A stretch of 64,000 nucleotides of DNA from Cyclobacterium roseum (GTDB lineage: Bacteria; Bacteroidota; Bacteroidia; Cytophagales; Cyclobacteriaceae): positions 310,001 through 374,000 of the forward strand of contig NZ_WNKF01000001.1 in assembly GCF_010119225.1 (NCBI RefSeq), read 5' to 3'. Shown one piece after another: positions 1 through 8,040 of this stretch. Positions within the stretch are counted from its first letter, which is position 1; every line of letters begins with the position of its first letter. The notes beneath the pieces were generated by a model that searched no databases, was not told the origin of the DNA, and saw nothing but the letters and a program-made list of their open reading frames with translations. Position numbers and translations under genes: made by a program.

Positions 1-2
1 CG

Positions 3-371
3 GTAACCACTCCGCGAAAGGATGAGCTCGGCTGGCCAGATGACCTCAGTGCGTATACCCGGAATGACGCGCAGGGAAAACCTCAAGTTTTATTGCCCAT
101 CCGCTTTCTGAGAATCAATCAATCCCTCGCTTTATGGAGTGCTCCATTGGAACTCTTTTGTGAATTGTCCAACGAAGTTCGTCAGGATTCTCCTTTTCCC
201 TATACCTTTTATTATGGATATAGCAATGGTTGGCTGGGGTATTTGCCCACCGCAGCGGCCTATGCCCATGGGGGATACGAAGTAGAACGGGTAAATGCAT
301 TTACACCGAGAGCCGGTGATGACCTGGTCTCCGCTGTTTCTTCTTTTTTAATGGGATGGTTGTCTGAATAA
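3..371 (+). CDS. C-terminal end of a neutral ceramidase-like protein (partial)
   Basis: The reading frame is open from the first bases of the window to the stop at 369-371, so this is the 3' end of a gene that begins outside. The visible 122 residues contain a stretch resembling the end of the ceramidase domain in 'neutral/alkaline non-lysosomal ceramidase' proteins of Bacteroidota and Planctomycetes (LRINQSLALWSAPLELFCEL, then SPFPYTFYYGYSNGWLGYLP and a GGYE motif). Such proteins are exported hydrolases of lipid amides, but substrates of bacterial members are mostly unknown. An internal TTG at 93 is not the likely start because similarity-like sequence continues upstream of it. The next gene starts 22 bases downstream on the same strand, suggesting co-transcription. 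Confidence 0.55.
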   Translation, partial: VTTPRKDELGWPDDLSAYTRNDAQGKPQVLLPIRFLRINQSLALWSAPLELFCELSNEVRQDSPFPYTFYYGYSNGWLGYLPTAAAYAHGGYEVERVNAFTPRAGDDLVSAVSSFLMGWLSE

Positions 372-393
372 AAATGAATTGCCAATAACTATT

Positions 394-3300
394 ATGAAAA
401 ACGTACTCTTTCATCTACCAGCATTCCTGTACCTACTAACGGTAGTCTGCGCCTGCCAACATGAAAATTCCCCTGCAAATCTTCCGGCAGGTTTTGAATT
501 GGACGAGCGGTTCCAAATGGAGTTAATTGCTGCCGAACCACTGGTGGCGGATCCTGTTGACATGTGCATCGATGGAAAGGGAAGGATGTTTGTGGTAGAA
601 ATGCACGGTTACCCACTGGACGTAAGTGGCAGTGGAAAGGTAAAACTTTTGGTAGATACCGACGGGGATGGAGTCATGGATCAGCACACGGTATTTGCCG
701 ATAATCTCATCTTGCCTACGGGTATTATGGCTTGGAAAAAGGGTGTGTTGGTGACAGACCCGCCAAATGTGCTTTACCTGGAGGATACCAATGAGGATGG
801 AATAGCAGACAAGCGGGAGGTGATTTTAACCGGTTTTGCCCGCTCCAATCCGCAACATAATGTAAATAGCCCCCGCTACGGATTGGATAACTGGATTTAC
901 CTGGGCCATGAACCGGCGGTCACGACGGTGATGTTTACGGAAAAACTGGGTGACAAAGGTAGTGAAATCCACTTTCCATTTCTCCCGGAAGGACCCCAAT
1001 TGCCCGTCAATGCAGGTGGCAGAAGCATTCGATTCAAGCCGGATGGGTCCGGGTTGGAACGCTTGGCGAGCAGGACGCAATTCGGCCATGCCACGGATAA
1101 ATGGGGAGAACGATTTCTGATCAATAATAATAACCATTTGATTCACGAAGTGCTTCCTGCCAGGTATTTGGGTAAAAACCCTTTTTTCCCGATTAGCAAT
1201 GTCACCCAATCCGTATCCGATCACGGTAATGCTGCAGAGGTGTATCCCATCACAGATAATCCCGAACATCAGCTCTTGACGGATATCGGGGTCATGACCT
1301 CCGCTTGTGGGATCACCCCTTATTTGGGAGGAGCATTCCCCGAACCATTTGATCAGGTGGTCTTTACGGCAGAACCCGTTAGTAATCTGGTTCACGCAGA
1401 TATTTTACATGAAATAGGTGCCACCTTTACGGGGAGCAAATTATATCAGCGAAATGAATTTCTTCGATCCCGGGATGCCTGGTTCAGGCCGGTCAATATG
1501 TATCTGGGGCCGGATGGCGCCTTGTACTTGCTGGACTACCACCGAAAAATCATCGAACATCCGGAATGGATGGCGGACGAAGTGACGCAATCCGGAGCGC
1601 TTTATGAGGGAACGGATAAAGGCAGAATCTACCGAATCAGTCCAAAGGGGTCGGGAAATGCCGATTGGTCACAGTCCATTGATTTGGAGCAGTTTACGGA
1701 TCAAGACTTAATTGAAAAATTATCGGATCCCAACCATTGGTGGCGATCCAATGCCCAACGGATTTTGGTGGAGCGCAATCCGAATCCCCTTCCCGGGGAA
1801 TTGGTGGAACTTGCTGGAAATGCCAGCCAGCCACTGGGCCGCCTTCATGCCCTATGGACCTTGCATGGTTTGGGAAAATTGCAGGCAGAACAGGTGAAAG
1901 AAGCATTGCAAGATCCGGAGGCAGGGGTTCGGAAAAATGCGCTCAAATTGGCGGAGTTTTTTCCAGAAAAACTGGCAGGCTGGAATCAGGACCTAACGGC
2001 TATGGTCGATGATCCGGATCCCAAGGTTAGGTTTCAGTTGGTAAACACATTAAGCACGCTTTCAGAACCATGGGCATTTGCTACCCGTATGGACGTCATG
2101 AAAAAGGATATGGACGATGAATGGGTGCAGCTGGCGGTGCTGGCCGCACCGTTATGGAATCAGGAGGATATACTAGAAGAACTGATCAGCGGGTACCGTG
2201 CCGAACAGCCCGGATACAATGAGATGATTGAGAAAGCCGCTCGCATGCAGGCCGCAAGGGATGGATTTGAAGCAGTACAGACCAAAATAACTCCATTAGT
2301 GCAGGCAAGTTATTCTACAGCAGGTTGGGAGCCCTCTCTCATAAAGGGCATGGCCTCCGGTTTGCAACATTCCCCTCCTTCGGGAAAGGGCTGGGAAGAC
2401 CTGCAGCAAGCAATAATCCTGCAGCTACCGGTGATTTCCTCGCCGCCACTAAAAAATGCTTTTATTGATTTGGTGTCCCTGGGACCGATACCCGAAATTC
2501 CAGCACAAAACGAAATAATCCATCAGGCATTCGAAATTACGCTAAATCCTTCCGAGAAGGAAGAGGATAGACTGGTTGGGTTGCGGATCATGGCACTTTT
2601 TCAGCCTGAAAATGTATCCCAAGAATTAAAGCAATTGATTCAACCAAAAGAGCCAGTCAGGTTACAGCAGGAAGTACTTTCCTATTTAAGCAACACGGCC
2701 GATGGGGGATATGCTGACTTTCTGATGGAGCGGTGGAAGGGACTTAGCCCAGGGGTACGAAATACTGCGGTTGGTTCTCTTTTAAATAGTGACACTCGCA
2801 TTCATGCGCTACTGGAGGGGCTGGAGCAGGGAACCGTCTTGCCCAGCCACATTCCCTGGGGCAATACGGTCTTTTTGATGAACCAAAAAGACCCCGCCAT
2901 CCGGGATAAGGCCAGGGCTTTGCTGGTGCCTTCGGAAAGCGAAAGAGAGGATGTCATTCGTTCGTTCCAGGCCTCCCTTGAGCTGGAAGGCATTCCTGAA
3001 AAAGGCCTGCAGGTTTACGAAGATAATTGTTCCATTTGTCATCAAATGACGGAGGAGCGGGGAGAGTTGTATGGTCCCGACCTGGCATCCCTTCGAAACC
3101 GACGCTATGAAAGTATCCTTAAGGACATCCTTGATCCCAACCTTTCCATAGCTGATGGCTATGATCTTTGGCAAATGGAGCTTTCCGATGGCCAATCCGT
3201 CCAGGGAATCATTTCCCATGAGACAACCACTGCCATTGAGCTAGTGCAGGCCGGCGGATTAACCCGGACCATTTCCCGGTCAGAGATTTCCAGCATGCAA

Positions 3301-3396
3301 GCCCTGCCGGTGTCAGGGATGGCCCAGGGATTGGAAAATCAAATCAGCGTGGAAGAGATGGCTGATTTGCTGGCATTTATTAAGCGAGGATTGTAG
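394..3396 (+). CDS. Heme-binding membrane-bound dehydrogenase with HEAT repeats and cytochrome c (PVC type), lipoprotein
   Basis: A 1000-residue exported protein. The ATG at 394 is preferred over a TTG at 379 because it gives a clean lipoprotein signal (hydrophobic run ending in a Cys-containing lipobox near residue 20). The N-terminal ~400 residues form a sorbosone/glucose dehydrogenase-like propeller ('GFELDERFQMELIAAEP', 'DTDGDGVMD', 'YLGPDGALYLLDYHRKI'). A helical HEAT-repeat region follows (about 440-850), then a c-type cytochrome with heme motif CSICH at residues 879-883 and a downstream GPDL motif. This matches the 'PVC-type heme-binding CxxCH' family, thought to oxidise sugars or alcohols in the periplasm and pass electrons to a heme; the substrate is unknown. 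Two relatives lie at 40991-44521 and 58148-60847. Confidence 0.85.
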   Translation: MKNVLFHLPAFLYLLTVVCACQHENSPANLPAGFELDERFQMELIAAEPLVADPVDMCIDGKGRMFVVEMHGYPLDVSGSGKVKLLVDTDGDGVMDQHTVFADNLILPTGIMAWKKGVLVTDPPNVLYLEDTNEDGIADKREVILTGFARSNPQHNVNSPRYGLDNWIYLGHEPAVTTVMFTEKLGDKGSEIHFPFLPEGPQLPVNAGGRSIRFKPDGSGLERLASRTQFGHATDKWGERFLINNNNHLIHEVLPARYLGKNPFFPISNVTQSVSDHGNAAEVYPITDNPEHQLLTDIGVMTSACGITPYLGGAFPEPFDQVVFTAEPVSNLVHADILHEIGATFTGSKLYQRNEFLRSRDAWFRPVNMYLGPDGALYLLDYHRKIIEHPEWMADEVTQSGALYEGTDKGRIYRISPKGSGNADWSQSIDLEQFTDQDLIEKLSDPNHWWRSNAQRILVERNPNPLPGELVELAGNASQPLGRLHALWTLHGLGKLQAEQVKEALQDPEAGVRKNALKLAEFFPEKLAGWNQDLTAMVDDPDPKVRFQLVNTLSTLSEPWAFATRMDVMKKDMDDEWVQLAVLAAPLWNQEDILEELISGYRAEQPGYNEMIEKAARMQAARDGFEAVQTKITPLVQASYSTAGWEPSLIKGMASGLQHSPPSGKGWEDLQQAIILQLPVISSPPLKNAFIDLVSLGPIPEIPAQNEIIHQAFEITLNPSEKEEDRLVGLRIMALFQPENVSQELKQLIQPKEPVRLQQEVLSYLSNTADGGYADFLMERWKGLSPGVRNTAVGSLLNSDTRIHALLEGLEQGTVLPSHIPWGNTVFLMNQKDPAIRDKARALLVPSESEREDVIRSFQASLELEGIPEKGLQVYEDNCSICHQMTEERGELYGPDLASLRNRRYESILKDILDPNLSIADGYDLWQMELSDGQSVQGIISHETTTAIELVQAGGLTRTISRSEISSMQALPVSGMAQGLENQISVEEMADLLAFIKRGL

Positions 3397-3781
3397 CGAA
3401 CTACCCTGTTTTTCAGCTAGACCAAAATAGCTCAAGCGCGTAAAAATAGCCCTAAACCAATTTCGAATAAAAATAGTATAAGTAATAGAATGTCAGTGAG
3501 TTGATATTTTTTTTTAAACGTAATTTTAGTTTATTAAATCAAGGTTTAGCTTTTTAAATCAAGGTCAAATTAATTGAATTTAGGTCAAATTAAAGCGGTT
3601 TCGGGATAAGCACATATGGGATATCAGTAAACGAAGTCCCTCCTGCGGCGGAGGGATTTGTCTTCGTTCGGCCTACGGCAGAATTGGAACAGGCTTACGG
3701 CTGAATTAGAAAAGGTCAGCACTGTTCATAATATACGGGAGCTGGCTGGAATTTACGTACCTACAAGTCCGACTGTAAACA

Positions 3782-3815
3782 AAATCCCCCTTTTTAAAGG
3801 GGGCAAGGGGGATTT
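3782..3815 (+). repeat. REP-like C/G-run repeat, copy 1
   Basis: A 34-base element of form AAATCCCCC-T/A-rich-GGGGGCAAGGGGGATTT. The C-run can pair with either G-run, giving alternative hairpins. The same element recurs at 3989-4024 in this orientation and, inverted and diverged, at 3864-3896. Elements of this form are common dispersed intergenic repeats in several bacterial phyla. Confidence 0.75.
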
Positions 3816-3863
3816 ACGGACGAAAATCTGATCAAAATCGTAAGCGCATAGATGTGCACGAAA

Positions 3864-3896
3864 AAATCCCCCTGCACCCCCTTAAATGGGGGATTT
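3864..3896 (-). repeat. REP-like C/G-run repeat, copy 2 (inverted)
   Basis: Reverse-complement version of the element at 3782-3815, with the inner spacer changed from GCAAG to GTGCAG. Arms AAATCCCCC and GGGGGATTT are intact, so a hairpin is still possible. Confidence 0.7.
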
Positions 3897-3988
3897 GCTG
3901 AAATGCATGATTGAAGCTAAATAGGTGCCATTTAAACGGGCTGAAAAAACTATTCGTGAATACCGTTACTGGTAAACCGAACGTATCC

Positions 3989-4024
3989 AATTCCCCCTTT
4001 TTTAAAGGGGGCAAGGGGGATTTT
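3989..4024 (+). repeat. REP-like C/G-run repeat, copy 3
   Basis: Same orientation and almost the same sequence as the copy at 3782-3815, with one extra T in the central T/A tract. Three copies within 240 bases suggest local multiplication rather than three independent insertions. Confidence 0.75.
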
Positions 4025-4142
4025 TCCTCAATCCGTATGTTTTTATTCATTTTTTAGCGCATAAATTTCGGCTTTACCCATTTTTTACCTTAACTAGTAG
4101 GTTATCTATTGATGCGTCGTATTGAGTTTGTTTTTTGACCCT

Positions 4143-6038
4143 ATGAACATAAAATTAAGCCCCATCCATAGCCTTTTGGTTGCCCTGTTATTTGGGACAT
4201 TTGCAGGTAATGCAGGTTCTGCGTTAGCCCAGGCAACCGATTGGAGAAATATTGAAAATGGCTCGGTCATTCCTGACAAAAGCTATAGTGACCAGCCCTA
4301 CATCGTAAAAACGGATGACGGAGCCTGGCTATGCGTGATGACTACCGGAGCCGGGCATGAAGGTGCCAGTGGACAGCATATCATCAGCCAGCGAAGTGTT
4401 GACCAGGGCCTTACCTGGGAAGATAGGGTAGAAATAGAGCCAGCAGATGGCCCTGAGGCTTCTTATGCCGTGCTTTTGAAAGCGCCTTCAGGTCGGGTAT
4501 TTGTATTCTACAACCACAATACCGACAATCTCCGGGAGCTGAAAGGGGATGATCCTCCTTACAAAGAGGGCATCGTGAGAAGGGTGGACAGTCAGGGCTA
4601 TTTTGTTTTCAAATATTCTGACGATCACGGCAAATCCTGGTCGGAAGGCAGGTATACCATTCCGGTACGTGAATTCGAAATCGACCGAAACAATCCCTAT
4701 CAGGGGGATATCCGCTTTTTCTGGAACGTTGGAAAAGCCTTTTCACATAACGGGACTGCCTTTGTTCCGCTGACCAAAGTTGGCGGCTTTGGGAACGGGT
4801 TTTTCACCTCCAATGAAGGGGTATTGTTAAAGAGTGATAATTTATTTAGGGAATCAGATCCCAATAGGGCTGTTTGGCAAACCCTACCCGAGGGGGATAT
4901 TGGTCTGAGAACGCCAGAAAATGGTGGTCCAATAGCTGCCGAACATAGCTATTCGGTATTAAGCGACGGTTCCTTCTTTGTGGTGTATCGATCATTGGAC
5001 GGGCATCCGGTATACAGTTACAGCCGGGATCAGGGCAAAACCTGGGATCCTCCGCAGTACATGAGGTATGCAGACGGCCGCTTGATGAAGCATCCCCGGG
5101 CAGCCAATGTTGCCTGGAAATGCCAAAACGGAAAGTTTCTGTATTGGTTTCACAATCATGGGGGCAGATTTATCAGAGAACATCCCAATCCGGGAGCTAT
5201 TGGCTACAATGACAGAAATCCCGTGTGGATAGCAGGAGGGAAGGAAGTAGATGGGGATGATGGGAAAATCATACAATGGAGTCAACCCGAAATCCTGCTT
5301 TACGATGATGACCCCTTGATTAGAATAAGTTACCCTGACCTGATAGAGGCCGATGGCAACTATTATATGACCGAAACCCAGAAGGACATTGCCCGCCTCC
5401 ATCAGATTGACAGCAGCTTTCTCAACTCCCTTTGGAATCAATTCGACGCCGTCTCCCCGGTAAATGAGTACCTAAAAATAGATTGGCGGGGTGAAGGTTC
5501 AGTCCTACCAGCGGAGCTTCCTGCACCAGCTATGCCTTCTTTTCGGATCAGAGATACCAACACAGCCGATTACAGGGGCAAAAACACTACGAATGGTTTT
5601 ACCATTGAAATGGGATTTGTGCTGAATGAACTCAGTATAGGCCAGGTGCTGGCAGATACCAGAGATGCTTCGGGCAAAGGCTGGTGGATAAGGATTTCGG
5701 AAAAAGAAACGCTGGAATTTCAAATGAATGATGGCCAGACAGGTGCGGTTTGGAACGCTGATCCCGGATTATTGAAGCCCGGTACGCGCCATCAGGTAAG
5801 TATCATTGTGGATGGAGGGCCAAAGATCATCGCATTTGTCGTAGACAAGCGCTTCAATGATGGGGGAGAAGAAAGGCAATTTGGCTGGGGCAGATTCAGT
5901 CCCTATTTGAAGTCTGCCGCAGGTTCCCCTACCTTGCGAATAGGCCCTGCCCTAAATGGAGAAGTGCACTACCTGCGATTTTTCGATCGGGCACTAATGG
6001 TAACCGAAGCCCTGGCCAGCCAGCGATTCCGGGAGTAA
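4143..6038 (+). CDS. Secreted sialidase-like (BNR/Asp-box) protein with C-terminal LamG-like domain
   Basis: A 631-residue protein. The ATG at 4143 gives a normal signal peptide ending near LAQA (residues ~25-31); a TTG seven codons upstream would place charged and aromatic residues before it and is less likely. Three Asp boxes mark a six-bladed sialidase propeller: SVDQGLTWED (~residue 86), SDDHGKSWSE (~160) and SRDQGKTWDP (~296). The last ~140 residues (FTIEMGFVLNE, WWIRISEK, LRIGP, LRFFDRAL) look like a concanavalin/LamG fold typical of glycan-binding modules. The protein probably acts on secreted or surface glycans. True sialidase activity is not certain, because many BNR proteins have other glycoside substrates and I did not locate a full arginine triad. 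Confidence 0.75.
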   Translation: MNIKLSPIHSLLVALLFGTFAGNAGSALAQATDWRNIENGSVIPDKSYSDQPYIVKTDDGAWLCVMTTGAGHEGASGQHIISQRSVDQGLTWEDRVEIEPADGPEASYAVLLKAPSGRVFVFYNHNTDNLRELKGDDPPYKEGIVRRVDSQGYFVFKYSDDHGKSWSEGRYTIPVREFEIDRNNPYQGDIRFFWNVGKAFSHNGTAFVPLTKVGGFGNGFFTSNEGVLLKSDNLFRESDPNRAVWQTLPEGDIGLRTPENGGPIAAEHSYSVLSDGSFFVVYRSLDGHPVYSYSRDQGKTWDPPQYMRYADGRLMKHPRAANVAWKCQNGKFLYWFHNHGGRFIREHPNPGAIGYNDRNPVWIAGGKEVDGDDGKIIQWSQPEILLYDDDPLIRISYPDLIEADGNYYMTETQKDIARLHQIDSSFLNSLWNQFDAVSPVNEYLKIDWRGEGSVLPAELPAPAMPSFRIRDTNTADYRGKNTTNGFTIEMGFVLNELSIGQVLADTRDASGKGWWIRISEKETLEFQMNDGQTGAVWNADPGLLKPGTRHQVSIIVDGGPKIIAFVVDKRFNDGGEERQFGWGRFSPYLKSAAGSPTLRIGPALNGEVHYLRFFDRALMVTEALASQRFRE

Positions 6039-6210
6039 GGGACTCAATACAAGCCAATACATCCTGAATTCTATGGAATAGAGGGGGCGGCATTTTGGTC
6101 CGGAAATTTTACAGGTAATTGGCAAGAAATTCTATTAAAATATAAAAACATAGTTAAATTGGCTTAGGATTGCAAGGCGAATAAAGTGGAGGGTGTACTT
6201 TAGCCGGAAT

Positions 6211-6230
6211 GTTGTGCGTCAGCTAAAAGA
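6211..6230 (+). other. Possible cassette core site (5' edge of the accessory island)
   Basis: GTTGTGCGTCAGCTAAAAGA. It shares GTTG, a GCG triplet and GCTAAAAGA with the site at 7999-8020, at comparable distances ahead of the next start codon. Similar GTT-containing sites lie at 10717-10729 and 12748-12754, all in the same orientation. I infer a recombination core; no long inverted repeat is visible at this copy. Confidence 0.3.
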
Positions 6231-6259
6231 AACACATTGCTAATTCGTATCTTTAAATA

Positions 6260-6853
6260 ATGGATAAAATTGAACAAGGTTTTATTGTTGATCGGTTGAC
6301 TGACTCGGTATTAAACACAATATCAGGAGACAGCTTCCAGACTGATGTTGCGACACTCAAAAGATCTGACCTTCGACATGTGACAAAAAGGAAGGATTGG
6401 GAATTCAACTGGAAATCCGAGTTTAATGACTTGTCCCGAGAAGTTAATAAACTTACCATAGTAAATAATCCGGACATTATCCAAGGACTGATGAGTATTT
6501 CCATTGAGCAAGACCACGTATTCATTAACTTGTTGGAAAGTGCTCCGTTCAATTTGGGGAAGGATAAACTTTATGAAGGTGTGCCTGGAAACCTTGTAGC
6601 CTATGCCTGTAAATTGTCTTTCCAAAAGGGATTTGAAGGCTTTGTGGCATTTACTGCAAAATCTAAATTGATAAAGCACTACGAAGATACTTTAGGAGCA
6701 TTTCACTTTAAAAATCAACGCATGATTATTGCAACCGAAGCTGCCAAAAGACTTGTAATGAAATCGAGCATGACGAAAACGTCACACAGTGGGATGATTA
6801 TTAAACATGCAAGATTCCATGTGGCCATTAAAGAACAAATTATAGACACATGA
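6260..6853 (+). CDS. GNAT-like acetyltransferase, possibly frameshifted near its end
   Basis: A 197-residue protein whose central part (GVPGNLVAYACKLSFQKGFE, GFVAFTAKSKLIKHYEDTLGA, then RMIIATEAAKRL) resembles the acetyl-CoA binding half of small GNAT proteins often found in Bacteroidota accessory islands. The N-terminal ~75 residues are unassigned. After residue ~163 the frame given here becomes basic and unlike the family. One frame over, the DNA reads NEIEHDENVTQWDDY and stops at 6802-6804, which would be a more usual acidic end. A one-base indel near 6750 is therefore likely, either real or a sequencing error. Two small ORFs follow on the same strand. Confidence 0.55.
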   Translation: MDKIEQGFIVDRLTDSVLNTISGDSFQTDVATLKRSDLRHVTKRKDWEFNWKSEFNDLSREVNKLTIVNNPDIIQGLMSISIEQDHVFINLLESAPFNLGKDKLYEGVPGNLVAYACKLSFQKGFEGFVAFTAKSKLIKHYEDTLGAFHFKNQRMIIATEAAKRLVMKSSMTKTSHSGMIIKHARFHVAIKEQIIDT

Positions 6854-6874
6854 AATACTTTAAAACAAAATAAA

Positions 6875-7054
6875 ATGGGACACATAGCAGAACCAGAAAA
6901 CGTTGACTTTATAATTGAAAGCCCTCCACTTTCAGACAAAGAAAGAAAGGAGATCAGTGAATTTATTGAGAAATTGAAGGAGAAGGAAAAGTCTCAAAAA
7001 GCAGCATCCAAACGAAGAAAAGAAAAAGGCCGAACCATTAGGAATAAACGATGA
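6875..7054 (+). CDS. Small charged hypothetical protein (59 aa)
   Basis: ATG at 6875, stop TGA at 7052-7054. The product starts MGHIAEPENVDFIIESPPLS and continues into a highly charged helix (SDKERKEISEFIEKLKEKEK) with a basic tail. The ATG lies 21 bases after the stop of the GNAT-like gene. It overlaps the next ORF by ATGA, which supports translation as one unit. Function unknown; position between a GNAT-like gene and an antitoxin-like HTH fragment suggests a toxin-antitoxin or defence-associated module. Confidence 0.5.
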   Translation: MGHIAEPENVDFIIESPPLSDKERKEISEFIEKLKEKEKSQKAASKRRKEKGRTIRNKR

Positions 7055-7170
7055 ATACCAAAAGCTGGAAAGAGATTAAAAATGTTGTGTATGAAATGAA
7101 TGGCACATTACGAAGAGACGAACTTGAAAGGGATACAGCGGTGTTTCCAGTCTGCACCGTCTGCGTTTAG
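7051..7170 (+). pseudogene. Truncated XRE/HigA-like antitoxin N-terminus (39 aa)
   Basis: Starts with ATG at 7051, overlapping the previous stop, and ends at TAG 7168-7170. The first ~28 residues (MNTKSWKEIKNVVYEMNGTL, then RRDELERD) resemble the conserved lead-in of HigA-type XRE antitoxins (WKEIK...G..RRDELER). After that the sequence loses similarity and stops before any helix-turn-helix. I infer that the DNA-binding domain was deleted. It could instead be a short unrelated peptide. Confidence 0.4.
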
Positions 7171-7998
7171 GAGCCTTTTGAAAATTACGCGGACCTTTTT
7201 TATTGCTTGACCGACTTCATAAGCCCCTAACTGCGGTTATGAACATCAATGCCGAGGTTCAGAAACCCACTGCTTCAATCCAGAAATTCAACGGTTCGCT
7301 TCCAACCTTCAACCGCTCAGTTTTTTTATTCAGCGGTGCACCTTTTAGGTGAAACCTTGCATAAAAAAGGAGCAATAAGCTGCCAAAAAACTTCCACGAT
7401 TCACCTCAAAATCGAAACGTTGCATATAAAAAACTAACAGGCGAGGTTCTGAGGGACATGTTTCGGGTTCAGAAGTCCCCATTTTAATAATAAAATCAAA
7501 AAATTCCGGTAAAAATGTCAGCCATTTGGTTTTGGAAACAAAGTTTTATCCCTTTTTAATAAAAATCTTCGGTTTCGAGCTTCAAATGCCGGGTTTCGAA
7601 CCGAAACCTTGCATTTTTTATATTCAAGGCTGTCAGTTTTTAGTCCAGGCGTCCATTTCTGAAGTCCTTAGATGGGGTTCGGAGTGCCCTTTGGGGACTT
7701 TGGAAGTACCTGTTTTGGCTATTTTAAAGCCAGTTGTATGGCAATAGAAGACTGAATAAAAGAACTACCCCTATGAACGGAACCAATTATTTCCTTAAAG
7801 ATGAAAGTAATCAGCAGGGGCGGCATTCGAAAAAATGTAAACATGTTGCTTGCATCCTAATCCGAAATGATTAATTTGAAAGCGGAATGAAGAGGGGAGA
7901 GGTTGGTGCAGTTGGTAATTTCTATTTTGTGCAAACAGGGTATACAGATCCAACACCCGCTTTTTGGATTTGTGAAACTTTGATAGATAGATATACGA
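7171..7998. other. AT-rich non-coding stretch inside the accessory island
   Basis: About 830 bases with no convincing gene; the two small plus-strand ORFs at 7249-7437 and 7526-7747 have repetitive, low-quality translations. It contains three imperfect copies of GAAACCTTGCATAAAAAA (7351-7368, 7414-7431, 7603-7620), a perfect hairpin GGTTTCG-AAC-CGAAACC at 7592-7608, and related phrases GAGGTTCAGAA (~7253), GGGTTCAGAAGTCC (~7466) and TTCTGAAGTCC (~7660). The phrase CAGAAGTCC also occurs in the inverted-repeat element at 10640. This looks like degenerate intergenic repeat material of cassette ends. Confidence 0.45.
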
Positions 7999-8020
7999 GT
8001 TGGCGGTAATGCTAAAAGAC
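7999..8020 (+). other. Possible cassette core site upstream of the retron
   Basis: GTTGGCGGTAATG followed by CTAAAAGAC, 21 bases before the effector ATG. The GTT-x-x-CGGTAATG pattern returns downstream of the reverse transcriptase at 10717-10729 (GTTATCGGTAATG), so the retron gene set is bracketed by directly repeated core sites. The reverse complement of GTTGGCGGT (ACCGCCAAC) is exactly the left arm of the inverted repeat at 10592-10600. Confidence 0.45.
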
Positions 8021-8040
8021 AGTAACAAAATTATAAAGTA

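Larger units (their letters stand above)
3397..4142. other. Repeat-rich intergenic region without a credible gene
   Basis: About 750 bases with no ORF of coding character. It holds, in order: short direct repeats (TTTAAATCAAGG near 3533 and 3554; GGTCAAATTAA twice near 3562-3595), a hairpin with stem CCCTCC/GGAGGG near 3638-3655, a tandem pair of about 21 bases (GGCCTACGGC / GGCTTACGGC followed by GAATT) near 3680-3712, and three copies of a C/G-run repeat described separately. The 3' end should contain the promoter of the sialidase-like gene, but no convincing -7 box was identified. Confidence 0.6.

Noticed and set aside
826-1395. 189-codon minus-strand ORF inside the first dehydrogenase gene
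   Set aside because: Antisense shadow of the strongly supported propeller domain; no motif or signal.
3782-4024. Regularly spaced repeats as a CRISPR array
   Set aside because: Only three copies, one inverted, uneven spacing, strongly palindromic, and no cas genes.
7592-7608. TTCGAACC-like phrase suggesting a tRNA T-arm
   Set aside because: Only a 17-base hairpin; no acceptor or anticodon stem could be built around it.
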